This document shows positions 44,834 to 56,604 of a stretch of 64,000 bases of DNA, one piece after another. Made by a program: the position numbers and the translations under genes. Under the pieces are notes generated by a model. It searched no databases. It worked only from the letters and a program-made list of their open reading frames with translations, and was not told the origin of the DNA. This DNA is from Abelmoschus esculentus (lineage: Eukaryota; Streptophyta; Magnoliopsida; Malvales; Malvaceae): NCBI GenBank assembly GCA_035048815.1, contig JAUCBN010000018.1, positions 14,961,001-15,025,000 of the forward strand, written 5' to 3'. The first letter of the stretch is position 1, and every line of letters starts with the position of its first letter.

Positions 44834-45425
44834 GAGGTTAAAAGTAAATATGTGTTTGGTTCATGAAAAAGATTACTATTAAGGGTAATAATCTTTTTTG
44901 GAAACTTATTCCCATGTTTGGTTTGTCTTTATTCTCCTTAACACGAAAACATTATTACCAACAATAATATTTTTTTTGTCAACATTTCGGGAGTGTGATT
45001 CTCACCCTTTCAATAGGTATTTGTCAATTCCCGCCTTGAACAAGTTTACCCTTGAAACAATGAGTTTTCTTAATTTAGATATTTTTAGTATATTTAAATG
45101 ACATAAATTTATTAAATAATTTTATTTTATATTAGTTTAATATTAAAATAATTTTATACATATTTTTTAAAAAAAATAAATATTTAAATAAAAGAAAAAA
45201 ATATAACTATAAAAATATTTTTAATTTAATATTATAAGTTTAAATAATTAAAAATAAAATATTCATAAAGATAATCTAGTAAAACTTACCTTCAAGTAAT
45301 CTTATATTCCATCATTCAAACATTATCGTCTTATATTCTTACCAAGTAGACCAAATAAAATAATATAATATTCCTAGTAATATGTCAAGTAATATTATAT
45401 TTTAGGAATCTTATTCCCTTAGTTT
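44834..45425. other. AT-rich spacer, possible MITE remnant
   Basis: No gene is seen. The stretch begins near tgtttggttcatgaaaaag and has tgtttggtttgtc at 44915-44927 and agaccaaataaaa at 45347-45359. Such gtttggt and accaaa pairs are common in plant MITEs, but I could not define matched ends. Confidence 0.3.
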
Positions 45426-45720
45426 AAAAAAGAGCGCCTGGGCTCACCTAAGGAGCCGGGCGAAAAGAGATGTGGAGAAAAACGCTTCTCCTACCGGAAG
45501 TGCAACGCTGCACCGGAGACGTAGGAAGGCATTGAAAAGCGCCCTCTTCTCGAAAAGCACTGCGCGAAACACTTTTTACGCCTTTGAGTTTCGAACGGTA
45601 AATGAACGAAAATTCACCGACGGAGGAGAAGCTTGATTGAAGAAAACCAGTAAAAACACAGAAGAAAACGCAGAAGAAACTCGATGAAGAAGAAGATAGC
45701 GTGAAATCCTAAAACACGTG
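45426..45720. other. GC-richer patch of unknown origin
   Basis: This 300-base island in AT-rich DNA starts agagcgcctgggctcacc, has gtgcaacgctgcaccgg (a small hairpin, 45499-45515) and ends in a purine-rich run (gaagaagaagat). Base composition resembles a gene 5' region, but no open frame of useful length or splice structure is evident. It could be a captured gene fragment or an unknown repeat. Confidence 0.35.
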
Positions 45721-46892
45721 ATTTTTTATTTTATTTTTATATTATTAATTGTCTTTATTACTTTGTGGTGGCACCCAGTAATTTTTTTATTTTATTTTAT
45801 TATTAGTATTTCAGTACTCAGCTTTAATGAATTTTAAGCATTTGATTATATTTTATATTTTAATAAAAGGTTAGATATAAACTATTATCTCTTAATAAAA
45901 TTTAATATAAAAATCTTAAATTTTCTTCCTTTTTTTAAAAATATATATTCACTAAAGTTACCTTTTATTTATGAACATGTATTTATTATTTTATTTAATT
46001 ATAAATATTTATAAATATATATATTTGTTATCTTGAATATTATTTATTATTTTAATACTTTTTTATTTTGTGGGTATTAATATTTTATATTTTAATAAAA
46101 AGATTTTTTAATTTATAATCAATTACAAGCATGTTGCGTAAGTTGACTGAGTCAATAATATAAGTCTTAATAGATTTTAACCCATTATATACAGTTTAAA
46201 AAATGACTGTTTAACTTATAATCCTAATACAAAGAAGTTGGTTAAGTTGACGGAATCACCAAATTATAATAAATTTATTTCTTTTGACACAAAATTATAA
46301 GAGATTCTAAAAGATTCTAAACTTTATCTAAATCACAAATTGTTCCATCATATATTATATTTTATATATTTATAATTAAATTGTTTTTAAAATTTTAATT
46401 AATTAAGTTTTATTCATAATAATTTTATAAAATTATTTTTTTATTTTCCATTTTATTTATTTTATAATTTAATTATTATAAATAAAATTTATACTTATAA
46501 ATTACTTTTATTCCTTAGAGAAGAATATAAACTTTTAACTTTTAATTTTATATTTATATTTATATTTATATTTAAACTAATATAAATAATAACTCTACTA
46601 TTTAATATAAAAAGGCGTTTTATCCGAAAGACGAACCCCTTTACCTACCCCTCAATTACAAACATCTCTAATGAGAAGCACCTAACACTCCTTAAAACTA
46701 AACTTATTCCAAACAGGTCATAGGAGTATTATATATTTCGTAAAGCAAATGCACCTACTACTCTTAGATAAGAAGAGTATACACGACAGTGCCTACAGTC
46801 AACCCTTCAAGCCTGCAGACAACAGCTTAAAACCTTTCCAGCTTGCAGACCAAAACCGAAAGAGGGGCAAATAGAATCAGAGTGTAAGAAAA
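45721..46892. promoter_or_regulatory. AT-rich upstream region and putative BCAT promoter/5' UTR
   Basis: 45721-46620 is very AT-rich and holds nothing recognisable. From about 46620 the composition changes. Tattatatatttcg (46726-46739) could be a TATA box, and the duplicated words cttgcagacaacagc/cttgcagacc (46807-46850) lie in the presumed 5' UTR just before the ATG. Transcription start is not visible from sequence, so the promoter call is positional. Confidence 0.4.
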
Positions 46893-49800
46893 ATGGAGAT
46901 CAACGCCGTCCTCTCTAATTTCCAGACTAATTACATCCTCTGCCCTTCTTCTCGCTCATCCGTCTCCTCCACCGCCATCTCCACCCGCGCATCTCTACAG
47001 CTTTCCTCCTCTCAGCAAACTCGTCTATCGCCACCGCTATTTCACACGGTAACATCGCTTTTCCCTTCGTCTTTCTTATACTTATCAGTTTATCTGAGTT
47101 TGCTTATAGTAATCATGCGTTTACTTTGCTTTCACAGAGGCAAGTTTTTGCTTCTGCTTCGTGTCGTAACGTTAGTGAAGCTAACTCTCGTTTTAGGAGT
47201 GCTGTTGTGTTATCCGATTCCTATAGGTGCGTACTTTTTCTTTTTCTCTTTCGAGATCGTAAATCTGGAATTACACGATTAAACTGTGGTAGATTTGTTC
47301 TATTTTATTGCTATTTTTTGTATTTATTTATCAAATTAATTTTTTTTTCGAAGTTCTAATTTTGCTGAAAAAGTGAAAGGAAGTGTAGTACTAGCATCTG
47401 TGATTCCTTTGGTTGGTGTTTGTTTCTGTTTTCAACATTTTATTCTTATGAAAAAAAGAGTGTTACAGATTGCATTGGATACAGAAGAATGCGACAGTTT
47501 CCTTTAATTAAAATATTTTTCTGAGTATAAAATTCTCTAATGGAGAACTATTTTTTAAGGTGTGCATAGTGGTAGACAACTAAAACGCCTTATGAGGCAC
47601 ATTTGAGCAATTGCATGCTTATAGGAGTATTTGGTAATTGGTATATAGTTCAACAGGGAAAGCTTTGTATACTTATTTTCTGAAAGAGTTCTCTGCTTAT
47701 AGGTAAATTTTATCAGTTACCTTCCTTCTTTTGATCCTAAATGGTGTTTTTCTTTGTTCTTCTGTGCATGTGACTCAACTATGTTAAATGCGGCAGTGAA
47801 GCATCTGAATTAGCTGATATAGAGTGGGACAATCTTGGATTTGGGCTTATTCCTACTGATTACATGTATGTGATGAAATGTACTCAAGGTGGAAGCTTCT
47901 CTAAAGGTGAATTACAGAGGTTTGGGAATATTGAATTAAGCCCCTCAGCTGGAGTCTTAAATTATGGGCAGGTCACATTTCTTAACTTTATGCCTCCGTT
48001 TGTCTTCATGTTTTGCTTGTATATTATGGTTGTTGTTCAGTTTCCATGCATCTGTTCTTTTCTGCCAATGCCTACAAGTTAAGCTAGTTATATGCCTATA
48101 TATGTGATGTGGCTTCTTTCACCACCTTTCTTCTAAAAAAGAAAAAAAAAGAGCTAGTCATGCATGATATTTGCTCTCAGATAATTTTATGTTGGGGCGC
48201 ATTGAAATTTTAACACAATTTTTTTTTAAAGAAATTATCTTTAAGCATCATGATATATCAGTTCCCTTTTCTGTCTCTCCCATCATCATTTTCTGGTTTG
48301 TTCCTCTAGGGGTTATTTGAAGGTCTGAAAGCCTATAGGAAAGATGACACTGTTCTTCTTTTTCGTCCTGAGGAGAATGCTCTCCGAATGAGGCAAGGAG
48401 CGGAGAGGATGTGCATGCCATCACCCACTGTTGAGCAGTTTGTGGAAGCTGTAAAGGAAACTGTCTTAGCAAACAAACGTTGGGTAATTAATACTTTTGA
48501 ATTTGAAGCATGAGTGTGATTTGCAATTGGCTTTATCTGTTTTGCAAGTAAAGTTTTAATTTCTCCTTTCAGGTTCCCCCACCTGGTAAAGGTTCCTTGT
48601 ACATCAGGCCATTGCTCATGGGGAGTGGAGCTGTCCTTGGTCTTGCTCCTGCTCCCGAATACACCTTTCTTATTTATGTCTCTCCTGTGGGAAACTATTT
48701 TAAGGTTTATTACCTTCTTGATTTTTACTCATGCTTAAGCTGTATAATTTGCTTTAAGGTTCTTCTTACATGCTTATCTACACACATATATACTGTAACT
48801 TGGAAGGTTTAAAGTTTTATCTCCATATGTAACTTCAGAGGAAAGATATTATCACAACTTTGTAAGTGAAGTACTTATATCCTGAAAGTAGTATAACACA
48901 TTGGAATAGAAAAAAGAGGTGCTACTTTATCTGAAATATTGTCCTCCTTGTGCGAGAGACTGGTCTCACCATAAAGTTTCATGATTTTTCACACCATTAT
49001 TTTAGAAATTTATGTTGGCTTAATTTTTAAGTTCAAGCTGCCATAGATTAGTGGTCAATAAAGTTGGTCTGTTGTAAGTGAAGTACTTATATCCTGAAAG
49101 TAGTATAACACATTGGAATAGAAAAAAGACCACTTTATCTGAAATATTGTTCTACATGTAGATATCCTTGTGCGAGAGACTGGTCTCACCATAAGGTTTC
49201 ATGATTTTTCACTCCATTTTCAAGTGATGTCCTAATTTCAAGTGATATTGTCCTACATGTAGATATCCTAATTTCAAGTGATTAACTTTCTGTTTGGAGG
49301 TATAGCCATTTTCATTATTTTTTGGTCAAACATTTGCATTAGGTTTACTCTTTGGTATTCATTCAGCCCCCCCTTTTTGAGAATTTTAGCCAACTGTCAT
49401 ATGATGATCGCTCATTCACCAAGTTTTTTATTTGATTCCAGGAAGGTGTTGCTCCAATAAATTTGATTGTTGAACATGAACTGCATCGTGCCACTCCTGG
49501 TGGCACAGGAGGTGTTAAAACTATTGGGAATTATGCTGCGGTAAGCTAGCTTTCTGGTTATTGGCAAATCCCTTTACTGATTTTTCTGTCTGCGACAGTT
49601 GAATTGATTTTGATAGTGGAAAAATGACCCGTTAAAGTTTCACAAGCTAATGCTATCACTTTATGTCATATGTAGGTTCTGAAGGCACAATCTGCTGCAA
49701 AAGCCAAAGGATATTCTGATGTCCTCTATCTTGATTGTGTTCACAGAAAATATCTGGAGGAAGTTTCCTCTTGCAACATATTCGTTGTGAAGGTATTATG

Positions 49801-51566
49801 ATCAGCTTATCTATTTGTGGTTAATGTTGTTTTCCCTCAAGCTTTGTTGCGTTACTCATTTCATCATAGAGCGAAGTGTAAAATATCAGTCTTTTTCATT
49901 GTGCTCTTAATGGATTTTGTGTCTTATTATCAGAATTCGTAACCATGCTTTGTCATTGGACAAAGCTCTGTTATCATGATCTCCTTGCTTTATCTTCATT
50001 TTGAATCTTTATGTGATGCACTAGAATTGAAAAAGCATCTCACAATTGTAGCCTTTCAGTGGCACCCAACAATAAACTGTGGCTACCATCATTACTATAC
50101 TGACTTTGACCGAATGACTCCTACATATAGCTGCGACACTATAGCTGCTTGTTAGAACTACTTTTTTACTATGATGTAGCCGCTAAGAAACCATCTATGT
50201 CAATAAATGCTTCGTTCAATCTATCTGTAAGGATATTTTGTTTATTCTATATGCTAAAAAATTGTGGTTCAATGATTTCAGTGAAACATATAGAAGTTAT
50301 TGTGTTCCAAAAAATAAAATACTATTTTAGATTTTTGATTTTTGAGTTAAACAAGGCTTGTTTTAGGTAATACATGTTGAAATAGTGCAATTGATACTAA
50401 TATATCCCCCTATTAACATTGTTTCTTGTATTTTTAGGGTAATATCATCTCCACTCCTGCAATAAAGGGTACCATCTTACCTGGCATCACGAGAAAGAGT
50501 ATAATTGATGTTGCTCGAAATCAAGGGTTCCAGGTACTTGTGCAGTTTTGAATATTCTTGATGAAACCATTCTGTCAAAATAAAGTTGTGTATCTGAGAA
50601 TGTATGTAACTGGACCTGGCCAATCTGGTTATGTTACAGTTTAGTATTTGGTATCTTCATCTTGTGGATGCTGTGGTGGTTCTATGGTGGTTCTCGATTA
50701 ATATTTGCTTCTTAAAGAATGGTCACATGTCATTTCAAATTACGATTTAGTGATAAAAATAATGTCTCGTGGTGGTTAATTGTCACTTAAGAATACATTT
50801 TAGAGATAGAAAGAATGTCTCTGAGTGGTCACTTGTCACCTCGAGTTGCATTTTAGTGATTGAGGCTTCCAGATCTATGAACTTGGAGAAAACTGGAAAG
50901 TTGTGCTGGCTATTTTTCCTTGTTGCTCCTTGGGTTACATCTTGTTGCTTATCTGCTGATGACGCAGGTTGAGGAACGCCTTGTGGAAGTGGAGGAGTTG
51001 CTTGATGCGGACGAAGTATTTTGCACTGGAACAGCAGTGGTAGTGTCACCTGTTGGCAGCATTACTTATAAGGGTAAAAGGTAATTACTTGTGCAATTTG
51101 AGTAAATTCTTTTACCATAAATTAATAATTTTGCATCTGCTTCATTTTCAGTTTACATCTTCCCTTTTTTTACGTTTATATATTTTTTTGTGGCAAATGG
51201 AAATGATAGGCAGGCCGTGCTTAACACTTGCGTGAAAAATCCCTTCACTTTATTTTTGAAGTATTTGTGTCGAACACGTCCTCTAACACAAGAAGATGGG
51301 AATATGATCCTCCAAAACTATAGAAAAACTTAAGTTGTTGAACATGCCATTGTCGGATACAACCACGTGTCCGACGAACTCGGATCCAAGTAATGTAGGG
51401 AGTGGCCAGAGTTGAGCTTTAACTTCTTAATTTTACAAAAATGTGCAGGGTGTCATACGGATTAGATGGTTTTGGAGCTGTTTCACAACAACTTTACTCG
51501 GTGCTTACCCAACTCCAGATGGGTCTTATAGATGACAAGATGAACTGGACTGTCGAGTTGAGTTGA
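46893..51566 (+). CDS. BCAT: Branched-chain amino acid aminotransferase, plastid type, ten exons
   Basis: This PLP enzyme of fold class IV transfers amino groups between Leu/Ile/Val and 2-oxoglutarate, the last step of branched-chain amino acid synthesis in plastids. Exons: 46893-47048, 47138-47226, 47797-47971, 48310-48483, 48573-48704, 49442-49540, 49676-49792, 50438-50533, 50968-51080, 51449-51566. All introns are GT-AG, phases agree, and the total is 1269 nt or 422 residues. Residues 1 to about 70 are Ser-rich and acid-poor, like a transit peptide. The mature part has GLFEGLKAYR (141-150), FRPEENALRMRQGAERM, SLYIRPLLMGSG, GGVKTIGNYAA with the presumed PLP Lys at 268, EVSSCNIFVVKG, GTILPGITRKSI and GTAVVVSPVGSI. 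It resembles the plastid BCAT3/BCAT5 group; which member cannot be told. It is the only apparently functional gene in the window. Confidence 0.96.
48861..49280 (+). repeat. Local duplication inside BCAT intron 5
   Basis: Copy 1 at about 48861-48993 and copy 2 at 49073-49218 share tgtaagtgaagtacttat, tagtataacacattgg, tgcgagagactggtctc and tttcatgatttttcac, with period 212 to 220. Copy 2 is followed by another short repeat, tcctaatttcaagtgat, at 49230 and 49267. The splice sites of the intron (48705-49441) are untouched. Confidence 0.88.
50719..50860 (+). repeat. Three degenerate units in BCAT intron 8
   Basis: Units of roughly 50 to 60 bases share a pattern tggt(c/t)a..tgtca....ttttagtgat...aatgtctc, starting near 50719, 50770 and 50826. 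The units have drifted and the last is incomplete. They lie wholly within the intron (50534-50967). Confidence 0.65.
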
Positions 51567-51900
51567 GCACACTGTAGATGGTATAAACATCTGGTTTGCC
51601 ATCTATAAAGACATCACCGTCTCAGGTAAAACGTTTTCCCCCCTCCTGTTGCATGCAGACATAGTTTTTTTTCCTTTGTGCAATGTTGGTCAGAATGTTT
51701 TCTGTTTTGTACTGAATGTTGTACCATTTTAGACAAGGACATTGAAAACTTCATGTTACTGGAACATTTGGAACCTCATAGTTTGAAGCAGGAAACCGAA
51801 AATATTGCAACCAAACTTTGTTGTTTCATGGGCTAGAACAGAAAACCTGGGAATGTAATAAATTTAATGGAATAATTGGAATGGTTTGGAAACAATTTTT
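51567..51900 (+). terminator. Putative BCAT 3' UTR and polyadenylation region
   Basis: After the stop at 51564-51566 there is no further frame. A TGT-rich and T-rich stretch (51650-51730) is followed by gaatgtaataaatttaatgg (51851-51870) with an aataaa hexamer at 51857-51862, a reasonable poly(A) signal. The presence of a last, untranslated intron (acatcaccgtctcaggtaaaacg near 51609-51631) cannot be excluded. Confidence 0.5.
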
Positions 51901-51925
51901 TGTTGCAGTTACTTTTTTTTACCAA

Positions 51926-52215
51926 AAACTAGAATTCATTAAATAAAACCAAAAGAACGAGATAATGGAACCAAAGACCCCTCCCAAAAAGAGTAACCAG
52001 ATACCTAAAGAACACAGGGCCAACATGGTCCAAATTGAAAGAACGAGATAATGAAAACCAGAGACTCCAAAGAAAAGAGTAACAAAGTACTTAAAAAAGT
52101 ATAGGGCCAACATGGTACAAACCGAGAGAACGAGATAATGGGAACCAAAGACCCCCCAAAAAAGAGTAGCTAAGTACCTAAAGAGCATAGGGCCAACTTC
52201 GTCCAAACTGAACGG
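51926..52215. repeat. Three 86-bp tandem units downstream of BCAT
   Basis: Units begin at about 51955, 52041 and 52128 with gaacgagataatg and each contain aaagagta..., agtac(c/t)taaa and agggccaac. Period is 86 to 87 bases. An opposite-strand open frame of 108 codons across it repeats TMLALY and is a by-product of the tandem repeat, with no family resemblance. Confidence 0.9.
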
Positions 52216-54404
52216 TTCGAAACAAATACTCCCTAAGCAGTTCAAAAGGCAAAATATCCTCCTGCTTTCAGAAAAGTTCCCTGGATTTTAGGACAATTTT
52301 GATTATTAAATTTTGATAATTTTTTAATATTATTGATATATGATTCAATCTAATTTATTATGTTATATAACAGATTTTTTAAAATTATTTTATACAATTT
52401 ATAAATATTTTAAAACTTTTAGACATTTATTTTTAATAAAATATAAAATTATAAAAGTATCAAGTGAAAACATTATGAAACAACATATTGATGTAATAAA
52501 TTTATAAAAATATCAAGATTTAATTATCAAAAAGTGATGAAATGACTTAATAGGGTTAGTTTGGTTTTAATCACATAATTTTAGAAAGAAAATAACTTTA
52601 TTTTTTTTATTCTTTGAAATACATGGATCGAATGCACTCCTAGATATCCATGAAAAAGGCACAGTATTATAAAATGAATAAAAAGTTTCTTTGACATTTT
52701 GGCATCGACTTCCTAGACTCAAACAAATTGTTTCGGACGTAAAAAGTTAACCCGACCTAAAATAAATGTCTAAAAGTTTTAAAATATTTATAAATTAATA
52801 TTTAATTAAGTTAAATTAACTTAAACTGTATTAAAAATAAATGTCAAAGAAACATAATTACAAACATAATTAAAATATTAAAATAAATTAATATTTATAA
52901 ATATTGAACTTAGGATTAATTAAACTAAATTAAAATATAAAAACATAATTACAAACATAATTAAAAGAGTTCTAAAATCAAATATAGATTTTTATTAAAT
53001 TAATCGAAATTATGACTCAATTAAATTAAATTCAAAAAATTGATAAAAAATAATTGATAAAAAAGAGTGAAAAGAAAAATCTTTGAAGGAAAATAAGTCA
53101 TTCATTTTTTAAAGTTTGAGATTAATTTACATTTAGTGTGAAAATTTGAGAGGATATAAGTTACCCAAAATTTTGGAGAAAATTAGAAATTGATTTTGAT
53201 TATCATATGAAAAAAGAGGAAAAAAACTAAATTTTAGAAGAAATTAATATATATAGTAAATTTTAGAGGACTATTACTGTTACTATTACTATTATTATTA
53301 TTATACATAATGAAATAATAAACTTTAATTAAATATAATAAATGAAAAATATAAAAAGGAGATTAGATTTAGATATTCATTTGACATTATTCTAGACCAG
53401 ATAAAAAATTTCACATATTTTTATATAGGTCACGCCTAAAAAATCGAATCTCACACCACTCTGCACCTTATTTTACAATTATTTCAATTTGATTATGATC
53501 ACTCGAAAATTAATGTTTAAAATTTTATTTTTTATTCAATTTGGACATTATTTAATTAAAATCAGATTATATATTTTTTTCAATTTTATCGTAGGGAATT
53601 AATTTAGTGATTGGATAATTGGTCTTAGAGAACTAGTTTAGTGATTTGAGCTTAGGGGATTAGTGTTAGGCTTAAAGAATTAATAATATACATACATTAA
53701 TTTATAAACAAATTAAATATGTATATTAATATACATTTATATATATATATATATCATATATATATTATATACATATCTACATCTAATATATTACATAGAC
53801 TATAGTACATATATTAATATATACATCTAATATACTTATATATTATATACATATACATACATCATATTATATATTTTTATATGTAGTATTATACATTCTA
53901 TATTTTCATATATAATATCATTTCATATATAGTATAAGTTTTATATTTTCATTTTTGAAATGTATTAATCTATATTGTACAGTTATAAATTATAATCTAT
54001 TAAAGTATATTAAAATTAAAATTTTCGTCCAATTTAACTATTATTAATTTATAATTTTTTAATTTAATCCTTACAACTTTATTTTTATTTCAAATTGACT
54101 ATTATTTATTTTTATAATTTAGTTTAGTATTTTTAATAAGATGATATTTTATTTTATTAATATTTATCATTTTTAATTTAAAATTTTATTCTTTCTAGTC
54201 CAACGTTTATTTTTTATTATTTTTAATTTTTGATATTTAGCCTGATTTTTAATATATGAATCATTTGATGATATTTCTATTTATTCCAGTATGTAATATT
54301 TATTTTTAATAAGATTCATGCTAGTTAAAGACGTTAGATATTAAATAATTAATATTTATTTGTACCAAACTTGAACTTAATAATTTTAATTAATATGAAT
54401 TTAA
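52216..54404. other. AT-rich intergenic DNA
   Basis: No gene, RNA or complete mobile element is seen. It contains scattered taattaaatta-like low-complexity stretches, a word aacccgacctaaaataaatg at 52749-52768 related to the minisatellite farther on, and an (AT)n-rich microsatellite zone at 53731-53900. Confidence 0.6.
53731..53900. repeat. TA-rich microsatellite zone
   Basis: Runs of atatatatatat at 53738-53754 are followed by imperfect tatata/catata words up to about 53900. Simple-sequence DNA. Confidence 0.85.
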
Positions 54405-54522
54405 ACCCGAATTAATTCGACCTAAAATAAAACTGACCTAAAATACAACCGAACTGAAATAAACCCGACCTAAAATAAACCTGTCAATTATCTGATTTAG
54501 ACTCAAGCCGTTTGAACCCGAT
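54405..54522. repeat. Degenerate minisatellite, left part
   Basis: Repeated units of the kind cgacctaaaataaaac / cgaactgaaataaacc / cgacctaaaataaacc, about 16 to 18 bases each, span 54418-54485. The array is interrupted by solo LTR G and continues at 55821-55950. Confidence 0.8.
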
Positions 54523-55820
54523 TGATAAGTGTTTAAAATAGTTAATATTTTATGCTTAATTACTCCTTAATTCGATGAATTATGTTACTGATCTTAGTGT
54601 TTTCGTGTGTTTTTGTGCAGGACTGTGAATCTGAAAAATGTACTTAAATGTCTGATTTTCTGAAGTTTTTTTTTTAATTTTTTGGATCGAATCTGGATTG
54701 GTGGGCATGATTTTGGGCATGAAAAATCCGAGGTGACACTCGGTCAGTAGCTTCCAGAAAATGATGTCAGCAAGTGCGTGATAGCTTATCAGCGTTCCAT
54801 ATAACTTATCAGTAGAGATTTGAATTTTAAATTTGGATTTATCTTTTTGTATTTGAATTTAAATATTTTTAGATTTATCTAGGATTTATCTCTTTATTTT
54901 AGGGTTCGTATAAGGCTATAAATACCCATCTTGGGTAAACCTATAACTCTTTCATCTTTTAATTCCAAAATCCTTGGGTTTTCTTTCATCTCTTGTTTAA
55001 AGTTTTCTTTCTTTATTCTTTTCTTTTAGTTTATTATATCGAGCATAATTTCTTCCATAATTATTCTTGACTAAGTTCTTTATAGCCAAGGGTTTAAACA
55101 ATAACTTGATCCAAACGTGAAGAATAAAAAAGCACATCAACAACTTCGTTTTTTTTACTTCTTCAGTTTTCTTTTAAACTTATTTCTAAAATCAAATTGA
55201 TTTCAAAATTAAAGACTGATTTTGGTCAATACATTGATTTGATTACTTGTGTGGGAGGAAAGATCGATTATTGAAGCAAATTCGACTTTCTGGGAACACA
55301 TTAGCAAATTGATTGCTAAGAGAAAATTAAGATTGGATCAGTTATTATTGAAATAACATAATCCAAGTCGGTTTTAATGGTTTAAATGATTTTATCTACA
55401 AACATTGAGTTGGTGGATTAATCCATGAAACTAATATCAAATATAGCATTTGGGTATTCGGTTTGAAAGTTTTGCCACAAGGATTGAACCTTGAAGGCTA
55501 AGTATCAATGTAAAATCTCGAAGTGAAAATCTTTTTCCGATGATCTATTAAAGTCGAGTCAAAGTGAGAGCATAAGGGTAGTTTTTATTTTATTGAATTA
55601 CTTTCTTTATTTTATTCTCTTCAATTACTTAGTTTCATTCTATTCAATAACCTTTTTACTAAAACATCATTCAACCTTCTTGGATCACTAATCAAACAAA
55701 CGTAATCAGGAAGTTTCTAGTCCCTGTGGGATCCACCCTTACTTCTCCTTTACTATATTTAATTCCTATTTATTACTTGAGAATAAGAAACTTTATTTTG
55801 ACACTACACGATGCGTGTCA
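54523..55820 (+). repeat. Solo LTR G (Athila-like) with perfect target duplication
   Basis: This 1298-bp LTR runs from TGATAAGTGTTT to ATGCGTGTCA, bounded by ccgat at 54518-54522 and 55821-55825. TATA is at 54916-54922 (tataaat). The block agtccctgtgggatccaccc (55720-55739) resembles the atcgtctccacaggg/ccctgtgg block near the U5 end of the other Athila-type LTRs. It has no primer site or coding sequence. Despite the common TGATAAG start and a late U5 block it is not alignable overall with A, B or C, and it has none of the GC-rich words. Confidence 0.88.
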
Positions 55821-56116
55821 CCGATCTGAAATGAATCCGACCTAAAATGAACCCAACCTGAAATAGATCCGACCTAAAATCGAGTCAAAATATCAAGTCA
55901 ACCTGAAATAACCTGTATCCGATTTTATCTGATCTAACGATATCCGACCTGAACCCACCGTAACTGTTTTAAATCCATATTCATGTTTGCAATTCAAAAC
56001 ATTTAGGCAACCTTTGAAATCACATGTTAATACCTCCATATGTCTTGTACTAATTTCCTGCCAAATACATCAAATTGCCCTTACTTTCTACACACTATGA
56101 TTCTCTAAAATTGTCC
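55821..56116. repeat. Degenerate minisatellite, right part, and spacer
   Basis: 55826-55950 has continuing units aatccgacctaaaatg, aacccaacctgaaatag and atccgacctaaaatc. From about 55975 the sequence resembles 61822-61926 on the far side of the Copia element (gcaattcaaaac, atgtctt/atgtctc, ttctctaaaattg/ttctctaaaattt), an old direct duplication. Confidence 0.65.
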
Positions 56117-56120
56117 ATCT

Positions 56121-56590
56121 TGTTGGATTAAAATTCAATAATAGTGGGCACATATGTATAATGTATATTGCTATTATAAAATTTAACACGTAATTAAGTG
56201 ACCAATTATGTTACACGTGTTATAGGTATTAAATTATCATGGAACTAAAAGTGTAGATACCATAAAATATATTTATAATTTGATGAGGGGAAGAGTTATA
56301 AATACTTAATAGTTGGTTATTAAATCAACTACTAGCTGATATTAAATCAATTATATAAAGGGGTTATGGTCCCCAAGAATTAGGTCAACTTGCATATCTC
56401 TTTTTTCCGTCTGAGAGTTGTACCGCAAGAGAAAACCTAACTTCTTGGAAGATAAAACCCTATTGAAAAACTCTATCGATTAATTCAGGTACGCTTCCGC
56501 ATTCAGTTTATTTATTTTATTGTTCTTGATAATTTGATATATAGATATTGGGTTTATATTCGTGTCGAATATATTTTTTTAATTCTAGCA
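56121..56590 (+). repeat. 5' LTR of the Copia element
   Basis: This 470-bp LTR runs TGTTGGATTA to TTCTAGCA. It contains tatataaagg (56353-56362), a likely TATA box, and gtctgagagttgtaccgcaag in U5 (56410-56430). It is very similar to the 3' copy, with differences at a few percent of positions and an agctga/agttgg change near 56334. Confidence 0.93.
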
Positions 56591-56591
56591 A

Positions 56592-56604
56592 GTGGCATCA
56601 GTGT
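56592..56604 (+). other. Primer-binding site of the Copia element
   Basis: Tggcatcagtgtc follows the LTR end by one or two bases. It is a decayed form of tggtatcagagc, the complement of initiator tRNA-Met, the usual primer of plant Copia elements. Confidence 0.8.

Noticed and set aside
46893..47282. Single 129-codon frame at the BCAT start
   Set aside because: It reads through the first two introns. Only codons 1-52 belong to exon 1; phases and later exons support splicing.
51926..52215. Three regularly spaced repeats considered as a CRISPR-like array
   Set aside because: The units are 86 bp, contiguous and imperfect, in plant nuclear DNA, with no distinct spacers.
51919..52245. 108-codon minus-strand frame, hydrophobic and repetitive
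   Set aside because: It is a by-product of the 86-bp tandem units. No start context, no known domain.
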